From Steinernema hermaphroditum (Eukaryota; Nematoda; Chromadorea; Rhabditida; Steinernematidae): 64,000 nt of DNA. A model generated the notes under the pieces. The model saw nothing but the letters and a program-made list of their open reading frames with translations. It did no database searches and was not told the DNA's origin. The stretch is from contig CM059623.1 in assembly GCA_030435675.1 (NCBI GenBank), positions 274,012 through 338,011 on the forward strand, in the 5' to 3' direction. This document shows positions 11,191-20,337 of this stretch, piece after piece (the first letter of the stretch is position 1; each line of letters opens with the position of its first letter). The position numbers and the translations under genes were made by a program.

Positions 11191-12135
11191 TCAAAGCATG
11201 TCTTCGTAGGTTCTGGGTTCAGCGTGAGCGACCGTTCTGTAGATGTCCGGGCGCAACCGGTTCAAGAACTCGTCCACGATGTATTTCTTAACGCCTTTAT
11301 CCATCTTTTCAGGATACGCCTCTTTCATCAGCTTCTTAAGTCTTCGGAAGAAGTCGCCTACCGATTCACCACTGTCTTGCTTGATGCTCCAAAGCATCTT
11401 TTTGGCGAGGTGCTTCTCTTTGGGAGAGGCGAGGAGTACTTTCATCTTTTCCTTCGTATTCTTGTACGTCGCGAGGTCTTCTTCGGTGAGTTCGTCGAAC
11501 TTTTCTCTAGCTCGACCTTCCAGGAAGAACTTCAGTTTCTTAATACGTTCCGTGTCCGAAGGTTGACGACTCATAGCATCGTAGCAGTCGTCGAATTTTC
11601 GGAGCCAACTTTCGAAGTCGCTTCCGCGTTCACCGCTGAAGGTGCGCAGCTTTCCCGTGAGGGCGCTGCCGTCATCGATTGCCATACGCTTCTCCGGATC
11701 AAAGTCGTCAAAGGACGTCTCTTCTGCTATTTTCTCGCCGTCTTCGATGAGTGAGACATCGTTCTCATGGAACTCTTCCTGTTTGAGTTCGTTTGGGATG
11801 ACGGGGACGAGGTTGATGTCCATTTCCAGGTCGTGGTGACAGTCTTCTTCTTCTGTTCTGGCTTTCTCAATTCTTCCGTGCATCTGGTTCTGGGCGCCTT
11901 CCAGTTGTTTTACCATCAATTTCAGGTTTCCGATCTCTTCATGGAGGGCCGACAGATCCAGACCAGACAGTTTTTCCACACGTCGGTTCGAGGTTCTGTT
12001 TTCACGGTCGAGGCGTTCCTCTAGTTGAACGATTAATCCGAAGATCTTTACTATGGTTCCGACTTGAATGGTGAGGGTCTCTTTCTCCTCACCGAGAGCT
12101 ACGTGAAGTTTCTTCAGGTTCGACATCTGTGCCAT
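11191..12135 (-). CDS. Gag-like protein of the LTR element
   Basis: Minus-strand frame, chosen start ATG at 12135 (MAQMSNLKK); the frame is open up to 12270 but the extra part is leader repeat. The N-terminal ~90 residues are coiled-coil-like (LEERLDRENRT, ALHEEIGNLKLM). An acidic stretch follows, then a Retrotrans_gag-type capsid domain: FSGERGSDFESWLRKFDD, L.GRAREKFDEL, ESVGDFFRRLKKL. It ends in TGA at 11191-11193, after which the same frame stays open into the zinc-knuckle ORF. The TGA could be decay or a programmed readthrough site. Confidence 0.75.
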   Translation of the reverse strand: MAQMSNLKKLHVALGEEKETLTIQVGTIVKIFGLIVQLEERLDRENRTSNRRVEKLSGLDLSALHEEIGNLKLMVKQLEGAQNQMHGRIEKARTEEEDCHHDLEMDINLVPVIPNELKQEEFHENDVSLIEDGEKIAEETSFDDFDPEKRMAIDDGSALTGKLRTFSGERGSDFESWLRKFDDCYDAMSRQPSDTERIKKLKFFLEGRAREKFDELTEEDLATYKNTKEKMKVLLASPKEKHLAKKMLWSIKQDSGESVGDFFRRLKKLMKEAYPEKMDKGVKKYIVDEFLNRLRPDIYRTVAHAEPRTYEDML

Positions 12136-12167
12136 GGCGCCAAGGGTCGTGAGTTCTTTAAGGATTG

Positions 12168-12546
12168 TGTAGACCGGAGTACTACGGGGTTGATTAGATG
12201 CGATCTTGTGATCTGGCGATCTAATCAAAAGGTGAGTGTGGCGACCGGAGTCTACCGAGTTTGTGATCAAAGGGAGAGCTTGTTGCGACTTCTGTCTTCG
12301 ATCAAAAGTAAATATGGCGACCGGAGTCTACCGAGTTGATCAGACGCGATCTTGCGATCTCTGTCTAATCAAAGAGTGAGTGTGGCGACCGGAGTCTACC
12401 GAGTTTGCGATAAAAGGGAGAACTTCTTGCGACCTCTCTCTTCAAGCAAAGTGAATGTGGCGACCGGAGTCTACCGGCTTGATCAGACGCGATCTTGCGA
12501 TCTTTGTCTAATCAAAAGGTGAGTGTGGCGACCGGAGTCTACCGAT
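12168..12546 (-). repeat. Alternating tandem repeat in the retrotransposon leader
   Basis: GCGACCGGAGTCTACC recurs at 12241, 12317, 12385, 12460 and 12528 (spacings 76, 68, 75, 68), with a degenerate first copy near 12170. Two unit types alternate: one carrying TCAGACGCGATCTTGCGATC, the other AAAAGGGAGAACTTCTTGCG. The array lies between primer binding site and gag. Confidence 0.85.
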
Positions 12547-12644
12547 ACGAAGACGCGACGCGAAAAAATTTACAATACTTTTACAGAGACGATGCAAAGA
12601 CAATACAAAAGACACAAGACCTCAATCGCCGAACGACTGAGATC

Positions 12645-12662
12645 TCCTCACTCGGGGCACCA
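12645..12662 (-). promoter_or_regulatory. Primer binding site of the LTR element
   Basis: On the minus strand, 7 nt after the 5' LTR, the sequence TGGTGCCCCGAGTGAGGA begins with TGG, as expected for annealing to a tRNA 3' CCA end. The matching tRNA would end CTCGGGGCACCA; it is not among the tRNAs in this window. Confidence 0.65.
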
Positions 12663-12669
12663 ATTAACT

Positions 12670-13189
12670 TGACGGCCAGAGGGCACAGAAACCAACACAA
12701 CACGACGACGACGAACACTGAACAACCGATCGACCTCCGCGGGAAACTCTTAATCTCTCTCTAACTTCTCTTACTTCTACTCTCTAACTCTTAGTCTCTC
12801 AATCAACTCTAACTCAGACTCAACTCTAACTCTTAATCAAAATCAACTCAATCAGATCTCTTCTCTTTCAACTTCTAACTTGACTCAACTTGCAACAAAG
12901 GAATTACTCTAACTCTTTATTACAGAAAGGGCTATCACGGTAGCTGCCGGGCCTAGATACAACGATGGAGTTTCTTTTATCAGGACTTCTTGGGGAGGAG
13001 CTTCAGTTGGCGATCGGAGCTGCGAGCGCGGCGGAAGTCGGCTGATCGGGGGTCGAAGCCTAAACATAAAACATTAATGTTTGCATTATAGAGTTCCGAA
13101 GTGTGAACGGCAGTGATCGGAATGTGCCGTCACAACAATCGAGAACATCTGAAGTATAATTATCTCATAACATTATACCTATCTCTACA
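12670..13189 (-). repeat. 5' LTR of minus-strand retrotransposon
   Basis: 520 bp; on the minus strand it begins TGTAGAG and ends CCGTCA, giving the usual TG...CA ends. It pairs with the LTR at 8720-9220. Contains CT-rich AACTCTTACTTC-like microrepeats. Confidence 0.9.
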
Positions 13190-13538
13190 GTATATTTACA
13201 GTGCAAAAGATGCATTAACGCGCTCTTTGTCCGTCAAAAGAGATGCAATATCTTTTCTCACCGACGCCATATTAGTTTCTCACCGGTGATTCCCAAATGA
13301 CCCAGTGTATATTTAAGCTCACAATTTTGTTTTGGTTGGGAAGTGTTCATACATACTGCCTAAGGTAACCGTCTGACAAATTACGATCCGACTATCTGAT
13401 ACTCGTTAAGTATACACTGGGTCACTTGGAAATCGCCGGTGAGAAACTAGTATGGCGTCGGTGAGAAAGGATATCACATCTCTTTTGACGGGCACAGAGC
13501 GCGTTAGGGCAGCTAGTATTTTGCACCGTTGATATACT
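13190..13538. mobile_element. Inverted-repeat MITE, interrupted by the LTR element
   Basis: Left arm 13190-13321 and right arm 13402-13538 are inverted copies of about 130 bp: each holds GTGCAAAA, AACGCGCTCT, GTCAAAAGAGATG, TTTCTCACCGACGCCATA and TTTCTCACCGG. The left arm starts exactly at the outer edge of the 5' LTR, so the retrotransposon inserted near this MITE's end. Confidence 0.85.
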
Positions 13539-13559
13539 CACCTAGGCCTATCACTTGCC

Positions 13560-14480
13560 CCTAGTCTCGTAAAGCGCCGTCGGTTGCTCTCGGGGCGCGT
13601 GTGGAGAATCTAGGGGCGCTCGCCGTACCGAACTGGGCTTCTTCAGCACGTAGAAGATAGTCCGCAGTGCGTGCCACGCGGGTTTCGCTCCCTTCCTTGA
13701 CGATGACATTGATCCGCAACGTCAACTGAATTACCGCAAGTAGTCACAGCACGTAGTGAACTTCCGAATCCGAGAGAATAGCTTTGATAGTCACAGAACG
13801 TAGTGATCTACCGAGAGTTGCACAATACACGAGAATCGCGGTTACAAACGATTTGCTCGCGTTCCGAATAGTAACAAATAAAGCAGCAAAATCGCAGAAA
13901 AAACTGCGGCGACACTCAAACGGTGAACAACAACAATCAACGCAATAAAATCCCTCATTGCACTTCTGCCTCTCGCGCGCTTCTTCCGGAATCTTCTCTG
14001 GCCTCGCTCGTCTAGTGAAAGTCTTCTGTTGAGTCCAAATCGCGCGGGAAATCAGCAGCTCCGTGGTTTGAATCTTGAAATGCGCGGGAAATCCTTCTGC
14101 TCCGAGTCGCGTGCAGCGACAGTCCCGCCGCCTAGAATGGTCCGTCGAGGGTGTGCTTGAATCCGATTGGTTCGATAGGGCTTCTTCCAATCCATAGCTG
14201 ACAGCTAAACCCGAGATCTTGACACCGATAAACCGTATTGAACTTGAGTCCGAATGTAGTAGTGACCGGTCCATGGGCTGACTCGTTGGCGAGCCTCCGG
14301 GGCCCTGACTTGAGTTCGTATACGTCCGATTTGTGGAGTCCATGAGTGAGAGACTTGGCGCTCTTCGAAACTTCCGATCCATTCTTTGCATCTTGTGAGC
14401 TTTTCTGACTTCGTTGTTCACATCTGTCAGCGTCACGTTCGCTTCTGTCAGCGTCACCGTTTATAGTGAAACTTTCCATT
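13560..14480 (-). other. Unassigned region with open minus-strand frames
   Basis: Two overlapping minus-strand frames (14457-13744 and 14479-14132) are open but match nothing I recognise. Given the retroelement tail next to it (14619-15060), this may be more of the same element in decayed form. Confidence 0.3.
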
Positions 14481-14618
14481 TTTGCCGTTTATAATGAACT
14501 TTTATTTGCGTGCAAAAAGCAATCATTTATACTACATTTTGACAAGACAACTCTGCGAGTAAAGTGAACAAAGAGCGAATAGCTGAATGTGTTTATTCCT
14601 ACTGGTTTCTCCGGTGGT

Positions 14619-15060
14619 TTAATTTCTTTGTCTTCTTCTTTGTGTGGGAACTCGTCGTGGACGTCCAGGACCAAGCTGACTGCGAGGTAGCATTCTCGGC
14701 ATATGTGCCGGGCGTCGGAGGTCATCTAGGAACCTCGCGACATTAGTCTTGATCGACTGGATCTCGTCTGCAGTGAGATTTCCAGATTCCATTTCTATGA
14801 GAAATCGTCTCTCCCTTTCGGATTCTGTGTGCTCGCCTTTCCTGTCTGATGATGAGAGGGCCACGCGGATTTGCATGTTCACCGTAATAATACACAAAGT
14901 TTATTACAAATAATAAACAGGTGGAAAAGGGGACTATTTCTCTTCTTGACGTGAGGATGTCAGTTGAAGTCTTCAGGAGTGGCGGGTTGGAGCCGAACGA
15001 TGTCCGCGGGGACGACGGTCTTCACGATGAGAGGGCTGTCGACGGTGCAAATCGACTGCG
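14619..15060 (-). mobile_element. Retroelement 3' end, inverted copy of 24030-24470
   Basis: Minus-strand sequence contains the coding tail LIVKTVVPADIVRLQPA-like ending TGA, a TTTCCACCTGTTTATTA junction with AATAAAC, then GGCGAGCACACAGAATCCG. All of these recur in the same order on the plus strand at 24215-24470. After the junction an open frame (14897-14619) runs on with an acidic LTADEIQSIKTNVARFLDDL stretch. It is consistent with a gypsy-like pol C-terminus followed by a short terminal region. Confidence 0.6.
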
Positions 15061-15392
15061 TGCAAATCGAAAAAAGTTGAGTGTGCTTAAGGGTTCATAC
15101 CTCTAATACGTTTTGAATTTGTCGTAGAAGATTAATCACAGGAGTAGAACCCGTTGGAATTGTAGGATGAGAAACAGCTGGCATGGAAGAAGAGAGCGTC
15201 TTCTTTGTTTTCGTTGTTCGCCCGGAACGACATCTATGCGCAAAAGTAAAAGCAATAGTTTGAGCTGCTGAAAATTACACCAAGGTACGGGGAACCACCG
15301 GGAATGAGTTTCACTCACTCCTACTGCGCCAAATTTCATTCAAGAAGACCCCACGTTGATGGTTTTTTTTTATCTCTCACTGCACAAAACTA

Positions 15393-15625
15393 ATGAGTAT
15401 TGAAAACTCACAGATATGTGTAGATGAAGCTTGTGGAAAGTCGACAGCGATCGGGAAATCGAGCAGATTTCTGAAAACGAGAGAGATAGAGGACTACTCA
15501 AATCGAACCATCAGCGATCTGATCGCGTCTCTTCTAAAACGGCGCGACCAAATTGTAAAAGTACAAAGAGAGAAGAGGCGCCGCCGACTGTGCCCACCAT
15601 AAACATCGAGGCGCCTCATTTATAA
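15393..15625 (-). repeat. Family A dispersed repeat, copy 3 (left foldback arm)
   Basis: Minus-oriented family A: AAAACTCACAGATATGTGTAG start, GCGATCTGATCGCGTCTCTT, ending at ATAAACATCGAGGCGCCTC. Truncated at the foldback centre. Confidence 0.75.
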
Positions 15626-15639
15626 ATAATATATTTCTC

Positions 15640-16016
15640 GGGCGCTCATCGATACAGTCGACGCGAATCGGAAGGTTCAATCACTGAAACAAGGGAAGAT
15701 CTGTGACTCAAGGCGACTCAAATCGATCACGGGAGACGATAGATTCCATCGATAGAACGGCGCCGCTGTCAGTGGCGCCTCGATGTTTATGGTGGGCACA
15801 GTCGACGGCGTTTCCCGCCATTGCCTCGTTCTTCTTTGCACTTTCACAATTTGGTCGCGCCGTTTTAGAAGAGGCGCGATCAGATTGCTTTTCCGATGTT
15901 CCGATTTGTGCATTTTTCTATATCCCTCTCGTTTTCAGAAATCTACTCGATTTCCCGATCGCTGTCGACTTCTCATGAGCTTTATCTACACACATCTGTG
16001 AGTTTTCAATACTCAT
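15640..16016 (+). repeat. Family A dispersed repeat, copy 4 (right foldback arm)
   Basis: Plus-oriented family A with CATCGATACAGTCGACGCGA, the GGCGCCTCGATGTTTAT core and CTACACACATCTGTGAGTTT end. Confidence 0.75.
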
Positions 16017-16120
16017 TAGTTTTCGTGCACTAAGAGATGGAAAAAAAACTCACAACGTCAGATCTTCTTGAATGAAATTTGGCGTAGTAGGAGTGAGTGA
16101 AACTCTTTCCCGGTGGTTCT

Positions 16121-16492
16121 CTGATCACTAGAGTTGTCATCGGGTCGAACCCGAAAATCCGCATTTTTTGCAGTACGGATCAATTTTGAAGTCCAATCGA
16201 GAAACTTCCAAGTGCGCTAGCATCGCCCCAACGTCGCGGCCCAGCACAATCAAAAAAATTTGACCGCGCAGCACAACAAGGTCCAATTAGGGGTGAAACC
16301 CGAAAAACCCGAACCCGAAAATTTTTGAATGGGCTTTTTCGTTGTTCGGCCAAGTTTTTTGATTGTAGTTGGGCTATGACATTGAGGCGAAGTCAGCGCA
16401 CTTGGAAGTTTCTCGATCGCAGTTCAAAATTGGTCCGTACTGCAAAAAATGCGGATTTTCGGGTTCGACCCGATGACAACTCTACTGATCAC
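16121..16492. mobile_element. hAT-type MITE with 8-bp target duplication
   Basis: The element 16129-16484 (356 bp) starts TAGAGTTGTCATCGGGTCGA and ends with the complement; the inverted arms extend about 130 bp. It is flanked by a perfect CTGATCAC at 16121-16128 and 16485-16492. An 8-bp duplication and TAGAGTTG-like ends fit the hAT superfamily. No transposase inside. Confidence 0.9.
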
Positions 16493-16619
16493 ATAGCTAT
16501 TGTGAATACTATTAGGTTGGAGAACTGATAAAATTCGTTTCTTTACATCTGTTTTAGCGCCATGTGCTCTTTCTTATTCTAAAGCACCCACCGCTCTGTG
16601 AGTCGTCGTAGTCAGAATA

Positions 16620-16990
16620 TAGGAAAAAAGATGAAGAACGATGCAATCGTTGTTTATTCAAACACTAGGTCCCCTCCCAGCTCATCCCCGACAGGTCCCC
16701 AAACAATTTCCAATCTTTTTGTATTCTTTTCGTCCATGTATTCCGTTCCAACTAACTTTTCGTTTCTAAAACGTCCAACAAGCGAACGCACATAGTCGCC
16801 TGCCCTAATTCACTCGGGCAACCCTAAAGATGGTGACGAAGTTGCACAAATTCGGCCTCGCAGATACTAGTAGCAGCGAGCCGCATAGTTATATTCGAAC
16901 AAATATAGTTCTTAAGATTCTCGGCTTTTCAGATGGCCTTTCAAATGCTACATTCTCGGAGAGCATAAGTTTCAAAGAGCAAGGGCTGTA
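16620..16990 (-). other. Possible pol C-terminal remnant, minus strand
   Basis: On the minus strand a frame reads GDYVRSLVGRFRNEKLVG through WGPVGDELGGDLVFE and stops near 16665, just before an AATAAACAACG. It looks like a genuine protein end but I cannot assign a family; a retroelement is likely given the context. The frame is broken near 16820. Confidence 0.3.
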
Positions 16991-17189
16991 AAGTGCTAAA
17001 ACCTGAAGCTCACCCTATTCCGGCTCTGGGATGCTCCATGGTAATGCCCATGGCCCTCCTATCTGCCGCCCGTCCAGCAGCCCATCGCTTATCACCCGTA
17101 CTTTGTTGGTTACCCTCGGCAGTAAAAGGGCCCTTCTGATGTCAGGATCCTTTCGGCGAAACATCGCACTAGTCAATACTACAGGGGTA

Positions 17190-17400
17190 TCTGGAGGACT
17201 TCAAAGCATGGCAAGCTACAAACCCACAGGCATCAGCGGCAGAAAATATCGCAGAGGATCACCTGCAGAAGCTGACTAGGACGGTGGAGCTGAACAGCGG
17301 TTACGATAACTCATAGACGCAGTACATCCACTCGCTCACAGGAAGTGACGCAAAAACGGAAGAGGATCTCCATGAAGCGTGGCTCGATAAAGTTCAGATG
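17190..17400 (+). pseudogene. Gag-like coding fragment
   Basis: One frame reads LEDFKAWQATNPQASAAENI through DHLQKLTRTVELN, a stop, then SLTGSDAKTEEDLHEAWLDK. It is plainly coding-derived and helical, typical of an LTR-retrotransposon gag N-terminal region, but a family assignment is not possible by eye. It directly precedes the Maverick polymerase fragment. Confidence 0.35.
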
Positions 17401-17486
17401 AGTTCACAGCTGAACCATTTATGTTTCGTGGACTCGTACAACTCTCTTTGTGTCCGCGTTGATCAGATCAGACTTCCACGTTCAAC

Positions 17487-18223
17487 TTGCGAGATGGGTC
17501 TGTTGAAATGGCAAAGGGCAACTTTACGACAAGTCAGGCGCGTTTGCACCTTTACCAGTATTTGGAAGAGCTGCAGGACCGTGTGGTCCACTATGACACG
17601 GACAGTGTCATTTACAAGGCCACCGCAATTGAAAATGATCAACTTCTTCTCCAGCATAAAGGAGACTTGCTAGGTCAACTAAAGGATGAGACCGGAGGTG
17701 TCCCAATTGTCAAGTTTGCAGGCGCGGCACCCAAGGCCTACAGTTACGTCCTGGTTTGTGGTAATTAATTTTTACCCTAATAAATGATATTTTTCAGGCT
17801 AATGGCAAGGCGGAAGTGAAGCTCCGTGGGATCACGCTGGATGCTGAAGTGTCCCGACGAATTCATTATGAGTCGATGAAGGAGTTGGTCCACCAGTTCG
17901 TGGACTTTACAAAGATCAGAGAGGATGGCACGCGTCTGATCGATCGTATCTTGCTTGATCAAAACAGCGCCGCCGAACAAGTGCAACTCGCTGAGGCAAT
18001 CGCCGCTGCAGAGGGCGCAGCCGAGGACGACACCACAGAGCACCACGACAACAACACGGTCGTCGCACCACCTCTAGCCGTCATCACCGTTGAACGTCCA
18101 CATTTCCGTCGCCGTCATCGTCAAGAAATTCATACAGTCATGCAACGCAAACGTTTCCAATGTGTTAATAATAAGGGTGTCCATCTCAAGAATAGCACCC
18201 GTCTCTTCCCTTATGGGTATTAA
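17487..18223 (+). pseudogene. Maverick/Polinton family B DNA polymerase, C-terminal fragment
   Basis: Two exons, 17487-17753 and 17798-18223, joined by a 44-bp intron (GTTTGT...TTTTCAG) that keeps phase. The protein holds the palm motif C as VVHYDTDSVIY (YxDTDS, catalytic aspartates), preceded by the FTTSQARLHLYQYL helix and followed by KGDLLGQLKDE and APKAYSYVL-ANG, the usual order in protein-primed PolB. The C-terminus ends FPYGY with a normal stop. Everything N-terminal of motif C (exonuclease, motifs A and B) is missing. Polymerase role: replication of the element in the nucleus. The packaging ATPase follows on the same strand, as expected for a Maverick. About 230 residues remain against roughly 1000 or more in a complete one. 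Confidence 0.8.
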
Positions 18224-18335
18224 ATCAATTGTGTTAATAAAATCTTAACTAACGCGTCCCCGCCCTTTAAAACAATTACGCCGGGCCGCGCGGGGGGAGG
18301 GGGTGGACATGTAGTTTGTAGTTTTAAGGTAGTCT

Positions 18336-18388
18336 CGTTTTACAACCGCGGTGAGGTCCTTCAGACCTCAACCGCTGTTGGTAAAACG
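18336..18388. terminator. Hairpin between polymerase and ATPase fragments
   Basis: A near-perfect inverted repeat: CGTTTTACAACCGCGGTGAG then GTC, a 5-nt loop CTTCA, and GACCTCAACCGCTGTTGGTA continuing AAACG. About 23 bp of stem with few mismatches. It could form an RNA stem-loop at the 3' end of the polymerase transcript or upstream of the ATPase. Function is inferred from position only. Confidence 0.5.
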
Positions 18389-18420
18389 GTTTTAATTTGG
18401 TCTTAATGTTGCAGTTACAA

Positions 18421-18915
18421 AGTAGCTTCAGTGCCTTGGTCTCAGGACCTAGTGGAAGAGGAAATGTAGCTGGATTCGCAAGTTGCTAGAATTCCTTGAT
18501 GTTATGGTGACGCCAAAAGTTGACAAGATCTACTACTGTTATGGCGTTTATCAAATGGAATTTAGCGAACTTTGTCAAAATCCCTTGATCACTCTTGTAG
18601 AAGGCCAGCCTGATATGGAAATGCTGGCTGAAGACCGTGATTTACATAAACTTTTAATTTTTGACGACATGCTGACAAACTTGAATGATTTCAAAGGCGT
18701 GACGGATTTGTATGTGCGAGGCTCTCATCATCTCAACATTAGTGTGATCTCTCTGGTTCAAAATGCATTTTATGGCAGTCGTACTATGCGAATTAATTGC
18801 ACCTATTTGGTGCTGCTTCGGAACCCCTCTGATGGTTTGCAAGTGCGTACGTTGGCACGGCAAATGTTTCCTGATAACTGGAAGTACCTGTTAGAGGCAT
18901 ACGAAGGCGCCACCA
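18421..18915 (+). pseudogene. Maverick/Polinton packaging ATPase, broken
   Basis: Reads FSALVSGPSGRGN at 18430-18465, a Walker A loop whose lysine is replaced (GPSGxGK expected), then shifts frame before 18483 and continues for about 145 residues: LLEFLDVM...KIYYCYGVYQ, Walker B HKLLIFDDML, RGSHHLNISVISLVQNAFY (the sensor-like helix typical of A32/FtsK-HerA packaging ATPases of Polintons and adintovirus-like elements), and INCTYLVLLRNPSDGLQV...LARQMFPDNWKYLLEAY. Homology stops at about 18915, where antisense sequence of another ORF begins. In an intact element it would pump DNA into capsids. No capsid, protease or integrase genes remain nearby. Confidence 0.85.
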
Positions 18916-18929
18916 GCCTCACTATTTGC

Positions 18930-19057
18930 GCCCACTCTTCGGCAAACGAGTAGGGGTGCTCCAACTGAGCGATCGCAGCCAAGGAACAGATGAGCACAGT
19001 CTGCTCCGAGGCATCGAGCTGCCGATATACACGACAGTTAACCTTAAGCGTCGCCAT
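18930..19057 (-). pseudogene. Small unknown protein, family member 2, truncated
   Basis: Minus-strand frame from ATG at 19057 reads MATLKVNCRVYRQLDASEQT and on to HPYSFAEEWAQIV, then runs into the ATPase fragment. It aligns with the ORF at 8176-8505 (same M-x-T start, S-E, L..S, L..L, PYSF, W..I spacing). Truncated at about residue 45 by the junction with Maverick DNA. Confidence 0.5.
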
Positions 19058-19092
19058 ATCCATCTCTTTCAAAGCGAAAAGGATCCTTTCAT

Positions 19093-19640
19093 TTGTGTCC
19101 CCAGCGATCGGTCGGGTCGTCCACTCGCTCTCTCTCTCTGTGAGGCTGTCTGAGCCGAATGAGTTGAGTGAGCGGTCGTTCTCGGCCGTCGTTGTTGGTG
19201 CAATGATCGCTTCCGGCTCCCAGAAGGCCTGGAACACCAGGGAGCCGTAGTTCCACCGTCTTGCCAAGAAGCTAGTCACTGCCGCCCGACTCCGCCCGCG
19301 CCACCAGAGAAGTCGAAGTCTCGGTGAAAGTCCGCGCAACCAGCTGCCCTGATGGTTCCCGGTTCGTCCGTTGTGCTCCACCGACGCGTTTCATCGGATG
19401 CCGTTCTTCGCGTGTCTCCCGCGGAAACTGCCGAAGAAGCTCTTCAACTCCGACGTCCGCGCCGCCACCCGAGTTGAAGCCCGAGTTGAGGGCAGATGCA
19501 CTATGCTCCACCGTCATCGGAATCAGCTCTTCGCATCTCTGATCCCCGCGCACACTGATGGGATCGCCGTGCTCTACTCTGATGTGCCGAAGCCAGAAGA
19601 AGACCGGCGACTACGGAGTGACAATGTGTTTTTTGTGCAT
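19093..19640. repeat. Family B dispersed repeat, copy 1
   Basis: Shares GATCGGTCGGGTCGT, GAGTTGAGTGAGCGGTCGTT and CTCCCAGAAGGCCTGGAACA with 37742-38090 and 45568-45735. Its far part (CCGGCGACTACGGAGT near 19605) also matches 38065. Interior has coding-like GC-rich stretches but no clean frame. Confidence 0.75.
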
Positions 19641-20000
19641 ATATATGACGTCTCGCAAGGCGTAAGCCTTAGATACGAGAAATAAACTCGTAAACTCGTA
19701 AACTCAAAGCGAAAAAACGATGCTGTCCGTCCAAAACAAACAATTGATCGCCAATCTTCATAACGCAAAAGGTTTGTTCACTGAACTAGTTCTTCAGTTG
19801 CACGCGCGTTTTCTCACGCAGGAACTCTTTCAGATCATTCAGACGCAACTCGCTCACTTCACGAGGCTTAGCCAGTTCAGCGCTAATTCCCCCGACGGCA
19901 AGAGGGTAACACCTGCGATTTCTCTTCACATCTAGGCGCATGCAGGTAGTCAGTAACCTCAGAGTAGATGAAAGTATCAGCCATAGTAAAATCACGACAG

Positions 20001-20250
20001 ATACATTTCCGTCGATAGAACGGCGCCGCTATCAGTGGCGGCTCGATGTTTATGAATGTGCGACGCGGACCGTCGACGGCGCTCCCCGCCATCGCCGCTT
20101 TAGAAGAGACGCGATCAGATCGCCGATGGCCCGATTTGTGGAGTTTTCTCTATCTCTCTCGTTTTCAGAAATCTGCTCGATTTTCCGATCGCTGTCGACT
20201 TCTCACGAGCTTCATCTACACAGATCTGTGAGTTTTCACCACTCATTAGT
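20001..20250 (+). repeat. Family A dispersed repeat, copy 5 (partial)
   Basis: Starts at CAGATACATTTCCGTCGATA, lacks the upstream AATAAA part, and ends at ATCTACACAGATCTGTGAGT. Confidence 0.75.
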
Positions 20251-20337
20251 TTTCTGCACTGAGAGATCCACAAACGACGACTCCGTCGCCGTTACCAACC
20301 GTAATAAACTAGAGTAATAACCTGCAGAACGTTTGTA

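Larger units (their letters stand above)
8720..13189 (-). mobile_element. LTR retrotransposon with gag and env-like parts, pol absent
   Basis: A 4.5 kb element read on the minus strand: 5' LTR 12670-13189, 7-nt spacer, primer binding site, a leader with alternating tandem repeats, a gag frame (12135-11191), continuation with a zinc knuckle (to about 10400) running directly into an env-like region (to 9242), polypurine stretch, then 3' LTR. There is no protease, reverse transcriptase, RNase H or integrase anywhere inside, so it would depend on another element. The gag resembles the Ty3/gypsy Retrotrans_gag type. It is inserted in the arm of an inverted-repeat MITE. LTRs remain similar, suggesting a fairly recent insertion. 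Confidence 0.85.
15270..16128. mobile_element. Large foldback made of two opposed family A copies
   Basis: The left part (15270-15625) and right part (15640-16120) are inverted copies: CTACTGCGCCAAATTTCATT against its complement near 16070-16090, then the CTCACAGATATGTGTAGATG family A end and the GGCGCCTC core near the centre. This holds family A copies 3 (minus) and 4 (plus). A hAT MITE is inserted at its right edge. Confidence 0.8.

Noticed and set aside
11095..11754. Plus-strand ORF of 219 codons
   Set aside because: Antisense of the gag frame of the LTR element.
18803..19381. 192-aa minus-strand ORF as one gene
   Set aside because: Only the part from about 19057 to 18930 looks like a protein; the rest is family B repeat on one side and antisense ATPase on the other.
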